Shown: positions 7,204 through 11,396 of the stretch, in pieces
Layout: each line of letters begins with the position of its first letter
Position numbering within the stretch: the first letter of the stretch is position 1
NCBI GenBank assembly: GCA_045600945.1
Contig: JAZRYX010000051.1
Span: 1-11,396 of the forward strand
From: Darwinimomas sp045600945
Lineage (GTDB): Bacteria > Bacillota > Clostridia > Lachnospirales > Lachnospiraceae
Length of the DNA stretch: 11,396 bases
Direction of reading: 5' to 3'
Notes under the pieces: model-generated
The model's database searches: none
The model's input: the letters and a program-made list of their open reading frames with translations, nothing else
What the model was told of the DNA's origin: nothing
Program-made: the position numbers and the translations under genes

Positions 7204-10200
7204 GTGAAGCGATTCAGAAAATTGAAATCATTTTAAAGAGTGAATACTCAACGCCGAATTTTGTTGAATTTGTCACGGAAATATTTGACTCATTAAAAAT
7301 TGTTGCTCCAGATAAGTTTCATAAGGAGTATTCTAATTTTTCGTCTCACATTGAGGGATATACGCATATTGGTGATTACATTTCATCAGATGATAAGAAG
7401 GTCGCAGTTTTTTCTGTGCAGTTAAAGACGGCCTCTTATGTGGAAAATTCAAGAAGTACACAAAGAAGTTATGTCCGCAAGTTGATAGATGCCGGTAACT
7501 GCGATGCGGCCATTGTATCGTTCTATTCCCCAAGTGAAACCAAGTGGAGACTGTCATTTGTACGTCTTGATTATGAGATGAAGTTTGATAATGGCAGATT
7601 TAAAACTACCGAAAACCTTACTCCTGCAAAGAGATACTCATTCCTTGTTGGAAGGGACGAGCCTTGTCACACAGCTATTTCACGATTCCACAATTTTATT
7701 ATTGACAAGAACTATAATCCATCACTTGATGAAATTGAAGAAGCTTTCAGTGTCGAAAAAGTCACAAAGGAATTCTTTGAACTGTATTGTGAAAAGTTTT
7801 ACCAGCTTCAGGAATATCTTGACAGTAATCAGGACTTTGTTGACGAATCAAAAAAGTGTGGATTTACATCAGAGCAGTTTGCCAAGAAACTTATGGGACA
7901 AATTGTTTTCTTGTATTTTCTACAGAAAAAAGGCTGGCTTGGTGTCAGTGTATGGCCTTCATCAATAACAGAAAAAGAATTTAAGAAAGTATACTATACG
8001 AGCGGTGCCCAGGGACGCATCATAAAAGAACACTTCCCGAAACTATATGTAAAAGTCGCTGATGATGAATATCGACTTAATTCCAGAGTGTTTGATATCA
8101 TCTCTGACAATGACGAAGAAGTAATAGCAAATAGTATGCCTCGCATAAAAACATGGGGAGACGGCTCTAAAAAGTTTCTCAGAACCATATATGACTGGTC
8201 ACAGAAACATGGAGGTCACTTCTATGAAGAATACCTTGAGCCTTTATTTTACAACTCTCTTAATCGAAATCGCGGGCCTCTTGGATATTGTCCGGAACTT
8301 CATTGCAGAGTTCCTTTCCTTTCCGGAGGTTTATTTGACCCAATTGACAACTACGACTGGAAATCAAATTATTTTGACATCCCAGATGAAATGTTCTCCA
8401 ACAAAAAGAACGAGAATGACCGCGAAGGAACCGGTATTCTTGATATTTTCGACAGATACAACTTTACAATGAGTGAAGATGAGCCAATGGAACGTGAAGT
8501 TGCCATCGATCCGGAAATGCTTGGGAAAGTATTTGAAAATCTACTGGAAGTAAAAGACCGTAAGTCCAAAGGAGCATTCTATACCCCACGCGAAATCGTC
8601 CATTATATGTGCCAGGAAAGCCTTATCAACTATCTTGTACGCAAGACCGGCGCTGAGGAAGAAGATATTCGTGACTTCATTCTTTACGGAGATTTCATGA
8701 AGGATGAAGACACCTCAAAAGAAAAGCGCGAAGGCAACGGCGGAATGTATATTTCCGAGAATCTTTTCAAGATTGATGATACGGGCAATGTAGTTGTTAA
8801 CAAACTGAAAGAAATTGACGATGCTCTTGCAACAGTCAGAGTCGCAGACCCCGCGGTCGGTTCCGGGGCATTCCCTCTTGGAATGATGAACGAGATTGTT
8901 CGTGCTCGTCAAAACATAACTGCTTATCTTGCCATCGGTATGAATGCCTACGACAAGCGTTTTCTTATGCAAAATCAACGCTCACCATATTTTTTGAAGC
9001 GTCATACAATTAAGAATTCACTGTTTGCGGTTGACATTGAACCATCAGCAGTTGATATTGCACAACTTCGTTTATGGCTCTCTCTTGTTATTGATGATGA
9101 AATAAATCCAAAGGCACAGAATGATTTTGAAGGGCATCAAAATCCTCTTCCCCTTCCGAATCTTGAGTGTAATATTCTTTGCGGCAACTCCCTTGTTGAT
9201 GAATTCATGGGTATTAAACTTGTGAAAGAAAGTAACATCTTGGGGACAATGCATGGAAATGTTCAATTAGATTTGGGTCATGCCAGGTTTGAGGCGGTTG
9301 TGCAGAAGCTCCTTGAAGAACAGGATAAGTTGTTCTATTGCGATGATACTATAAAAAAAGAGGAGTTAAAAAAGAACATTCAATCATATAAAGACATTAT
9401 TATTGAAGAACAGTTGAGATATTCAAATCCAGAAGTCAAAGAAGCTTATGAAGAAGCAAAAAAGCTGTCATCAAAGCCGTTCACTCTCTGGCAGCTTGAT
9501 TTTGCAAGAGTTTTCCGAGATAATGGTGGATTTGATATTGTAATCGGTAATCCTCCATGGGGAGCAAGCCTTAGTAAAATAGAGAAAGAGATTCTCAAGC
9601 AAAAATATCCAGAAATTGATTCGTCAACGACAAATAGTTTTGCGTATTTTATAGGACTTGCATATAGGCTTTATAAAAGTAGCATTGCTTTTGTCTTACC
9701 AGATAGTGTGCTTATTAAGGACTATTCAAAAACTCGGAAGTTGATATGCGATAATTTGTCTGAAGTAATTTGGTATCAAAACTGTAGCGTCCCATTTAAT
9801 AATAAGCCGTTTAAATCGGTAGAACACGATGTATGTACAATTCATGTAATAAATGAAAGAAAAAATTCAACAATTCATGTAGTCACAAATCAATGGATTG
9901 ACGATGATTATTTAAGAACTGAAGATTTTTTTGACCAAAAAGAAATCATCTACCCACAATTTGATTATGCTTTTAATTTAAAGATTCATCATGAGGACAT
10001 TCCAATTCTTGCAAAGCTTCTAAAAGATACTCCGTTATCAAATACAATGCAGTGTCACGAAGGCATTCACAGTGGTAACGTAAGAGAAAAACTTTTTAAG
10101 AAGGAGTACGAGCCTAACTATAAGCCACTTTACTATGGAGGAGGCGCTGGAGACATAATATCAACTTACTATAGCAAACGTTCAGGGTGGTATGTGGATT

Positions 10201-10703
10201 ATAGAAAAGAGGTTATTGATAAGAAGAAGGGTGAATATGCATCTTTGAGAGATGAAGCTATTTTTATTAATCCTAAAGTATACATCACAAGAACCGGGAA
10301 TCCTTTTAAAGCATTCTTTGATAATGACTCATACGCTTCAAACAATTTCTTCTCATTACAAATGATTGATATGGCGACAAACAATGAGGAAAATCTGTTG
10401 TGTGTACTGCCTTTTATTAATTCAAAAGTTTGTCAATATTTTATTCGAGTATTTGCAGCACCAAGACTTGGTAATACCTTTATTGAAACAAAAATAGTAC
10501 ATTTACTGAAATTGCCAATACCTTCATTAGCCGATAAGCAAAAGAAAGAGTTAGTCTTGAAGGTTTCAGAACTCATCAGCATCAAAAAAAATAATATGAA
10601 TGACAAGGTTGACGAAAAGGAAAATGAAATAAACCAAATGATTTATGATCTGTATAATCTATCCGCCGATGAGATAGCCATTATTGAAAGAAATGTTGTG
10701 TAA
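7200..10703 (+). CDS. Eco57I/TaqI-type N6-adenine methyltransferase with N-terminal nuclease-like domain
   Basis: This 1167-residue protein should methylate adenine in a specific DNA sequence and so mark host DNA as self. The N-terminal domain (about 1-160) may be a PD-(D/E)XK-like nuclease: an acidic D59/D64/D65 region, then VQLK at 73-76 and RSTQR at 85-89. A helical linker leads to KGAFYTPREIV (457-467), the SAM-binding motif DPAVGSGAF (550-558) and the catalytic NPPW (784-787). The C-terminal third resembles the TaqI specificity domain, with LYYGGGAG and GWYVDY near 975-1000 and LPFINSKVCQYF near 1070, so target choice is built in. I start at ATG 7200 because GGAGG lies six bases upstream; an earlier in-frame ATG at 7185 lies on the wrong side of that site. 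The ATG overlaps the helicase stop. Architecture matches type IIG enzymes and DISARM DrmMI. Whether the N-terminal domain cuts is unproven. Confidence 0.9.
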   Translation: MSEAIQKIEIILKSEYSTPNFVEFVTEIFDSLKIVAPDKFHKEYSNFSSHIEGYTHIGDYISSDDKKVAVFSVQLKTASYVENSRSTQRSYVRKLIDAGNCDAAIVSFYSPSETKWRLSFVRLDYEMKFDNGRFKTTENLTPAKRYSFLVGRDEPCHTAISRFHNFIIDKNYNPSLDEIEEAFSVEKVTKEFFELYCEKFYQLQEYLDSNQDFVDESKKCGFTSEQFAKKLMGQIVFLYFLQKKGWLGVSVWPSSITEKEFKKVYYTSGAQGRIIKEHFPKLYVKVADDEYRLNSRVFDIISDNDEEVIANSMPRIKTWGDGSKKFLRTIYDWSQKHGGHFYEEYLEPLFYNSLNRNRGPLGYCPELHCRVPFLSGGLFDPIDNYDWKSNYFDIPDEMFSNKKNENDREGTGILDIFDRYNFTMSEDEPMEREVAIDPEMLGKVFENLLEVKDRKSKGAFYTPREIVHYMCQESLINYLVRKTGAEEEDIRDFILYGDFMKDEDTSKEKREGNGGMYISENLFKIDDTGNVVVNKLKEIDDALATVRVADPAVGSGAFPLGMMNEIVRARQNITAYLAIGMNAYDKRFLMQNQRSPYFLKRHTIKNSLFAVDIEPSAVDIAQLRLWLSLVIDDEINPKAQNDFEGHQNPLPLPNLECNILCGNSLVDEFMGIKLVKESNILGTMHGNVQLDLGHARFEAVVQKLLEEQDKLFYCDDTIKKEELKKNIQSYKDIIIEEQLRYSNPEVKEAYEEAKKLSSKPFTLWQLDFARVFRDNGGFDIVIGNPPWGASLSKIEKEILKQKYPEIDSSTTNSFAYFIGLAYRLYKSSIAFVLPDSVLIKDYSKTRKLICDNLSEVIWYQNCSVPFNNKPFKSVEHDVCTIHVINERKNSTIHVVTNQWIDDDYLRTEDFFDQKEIIYPQFDYAFNLKIHHEDIPILAKLLKDTPLSNTMQCHEGIHSGNVREKLFKKEYEPNYKPLYYGGGAGDIISTYYSKRSGWYVDYRKEVIDKKKGEYASLRDEAIFINPKVYITRTGNPFKAFFDNDSYASNNFFSLQMIDMATNNEENLLCVLPFINSKVCQYFIRVFAAPRLGNTFIETKIVHLLKLPIPSLADKQKKELVLKVSELISIKKNNMNDKVDEKENEINQMIYDLYNLSADEIAIIERNVV

Positions 10704-10714
10704 TGAAAATAGAA

Positions 10715-10763
10715 AGACCACATCGTAGGCTTTTACACCTGTGATGTGGTCTGTTCTCCTTTT
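10715..10763. terminator. Bidirectional hairpin terminator between the methyltransferase and the isomerase
   Basis: AGACCACATC (10715-10724) and GATGTGGTCT (10743-10752) form a perfect 10-bp stem with a further AGG/CCT pairing in the loop. Rightward it is followed by a T-rich tract; leftward by TTTCTATTTTC. It begins 12 bases after the methyltransferase stop, so it probably ends the defence operon and also stops transcripts arriving from the isomerase gene. Confidence 0.75.
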
Positions 10764-10849
10764 GTCACCGCTTGAGGACGTCAATAAAAAACTTTTTGTA
10801 AAAATCCCTTATTGAACGCTCCTAACTGGCACCGTCTTTTATTTATAGA
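10764..10849. other. Short gap holding a second weak hairpin; probable segment boundary
   Basis: No gene is visible. CAATAA (10782-10787) pairs with TTATTG (10809-10814), with TTTTT/AAAAA inside, an AT-rich structure that could be a further terminator for the isomerase or part of an attachment site. Composition changes from the AT-rich defence operon to the balanced isomerase gene across this gap, so the end of the acquired segment probably lies here. Confidence 0.35.
10819..10829. repeat. 11-bp direct repeat, right copy (CTCCTAACTGG)
   Basis: Identical and in the same orientation to 3553-3563. It lies 20 bases beyond the stop codon of the isomerase gene, in the gap where I expect the end of the acquired segment. 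The two copies bracket the whole XRE, helicase and methyltransferase cassette. The match is short enough to be coincidental. Confidence 0.3.
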
Positions 10850-11396
10850 TTACAGAGCATATACCGTCATGCCTGTAAGCTCACCGAATGCTACGAGACG
10901 CTCATAAAGCTCTTCGCCGTATCCGAGGCAGGCATACTCATTATGCCAATGCTGGAGAAGCTCTTCGATATCACACTGCGGATATACGAATGCATGTGGC
11001 CAGAACGGGATACCGCATTCAAGTTTTCTCTTCTTAAGATCTTTAGCTGCCGGAACTTTAACTTCTGCTCTTGTTACAACAAGTGCGAACTTACCGTTCT
11101 CACGGCATACTCTTGCAAGAACACCCTTGCCTGCCTTACATGTAAGGCTTACCGAGATACCGCCTGCAGCACCTTCTGTCGGTATACCGTGTGTTGCAAA
11201 TACAGCACCGTTCTTATCTGCAAGACATGTCGGGCATGCGCCGTCGCCGATGATCTTGATCTCACCTTTCTTCTTGTCGATGCATTGGAAGTCACCATAG
11301 TAGATGCTGTCGTTCGACAGATACATTACAAGGATAGATGTAAGGCATGTATTGAAGTCAGAGAGTGTTGATGTCGGGATACCGTCATCAAGAATC
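10850..11396 (-). CDS. L-fucose isomerase-like sugar isomerase, C-terminal part (partial)
   Basis: The minus-strand frame is open from the right edge to a TAA at 10852-10850, giving the last 182 complete codons. An internal ATG at 11326 is not the start, because the frame continues upstream of it (ILDDGIPTSTLSDFNTCLTS...). The sequence resembles the C-terminal domain of the L-fucose/L-arabinose isomerase family: YYGDF near the visible start, a GxCPTCLA segment, THGIP, GKGVLARV, and the WPHAF motif followed by HNEYACLGYG, where this family has substrate- and metal-binding residues. Such enzymes interconvert aldose and ketose sugars in carbohydrate use. It is probably a chromosomal gene of the host rather than part of the mobile segment. 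The substrate cannot be decided from this fragment. Confidence 0.75.
   Translation of the reverse strand, partial: ILDDGIPTSTLSDFNTCLTSILVMYLSNDSIYYGDFQCIDKKKGEIKIIGDGACPTCLADKNGAVFATHGIPTEGAAGGISVSLTCKAGKGVLARVCRENGKFALVVTRAEVKVPAAKDLKKRKLECGIPFWPHAFVYPQCDIEELLQHWHNEYACLGYGEELYERLVAFGELTGMTVYAL

Noticed and set aside
3791..10703. Complete DISARM or BREX system
   Set aside because: No DrmA helicase, DrmB (DUF1998), PglZ or BrxC is encoded in the window, so neither name can be applied.
10943..11371. Plus-strand open frame of 142 codons
   Set aside because: It is the antisense shadow of the isomerase-like gene, and its cysteine-rich sequence is typical of such shadows.
1..11396. CRISPR array, tRNA, rRNA or intact insertion sequence
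   Set aside because: I saw no regularly spaced repeats of 24-40 bases, no tRNA-like fold and no transposase or integrase.

Overview
The window looks like gut Firmicutes DNA, probably Lachnospiraceae or a related clostridial family. The reasons are strong AGGAGG-type ribosome binding sites, one good TTG start, a VapE-type replication gene next to a sigma-like regulator as in clostridial prophages and integrative elements, and protein sequences of that general style. This placement is inference; no rRNA or housekeeping marker is present.

The window falls into three parts with different base composition, judged from hand-counted 60-base samples. Part 1 (1-3546, minus strand, about 52-55% GC in VapE) is the replication and regulation end of a mobile element. 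In transcription order it holds a possible 86-residue protein with a TTG start, a structured untranslated leader, a small sigma-70 region 4-like protein, a VapE-type primase-helicase, a repeat-rich gap with a candidate promoter, and the first 21 codons of another gene that runs off the left edge.

Part 2 (about 3720-10763, plus strand, mostly 30-40% GC) is a compact three-gene defence-like operon: a 77-residue XRE-family regulator, a 1060-residue fusion of a phospholipase D-like nuclease domain with an SNF2-type helicase, and a 1167-residue Eco57I/TaqI-type adenine methyltransferase. The methyltransferase has a candidate nuclease domain at its N terminus and its own target-recognition domain at its C terminus. 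Each junction is an ATGA stop/start overlap, so the three proteins are probably translated together. The pair resembles DrmD plus DrmMI of class 1 DISARM with a DrmC-like PLD domain fused on, but DrmA and DrmB are absent, and so are the BREX proteins PglZ and BrxC. It probably modifies host DNA and attacks or blocks unmodified phage DNA. The family of each protein is clear; the joint function is inferred.

Part 3 (10850-11396, minus strand, about 43-50% GC) is the C-terminal part of an L-fucose isomerase-like sugar isomerase cut by the right edge. It looks like ordinary chromosomal metabolism, so an end of the mobile or defence segment probably lies in the 146 bases between the two genes, which also hold a bidirectional hairpin terminator. 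Tandem terminator-like hairpins at 3598-3720 face leftward and separate the defence operon from part 1. An 11-bp direct repeat (CTCCTAACTGG at 3553 and 10819) brackets the defence cassette.
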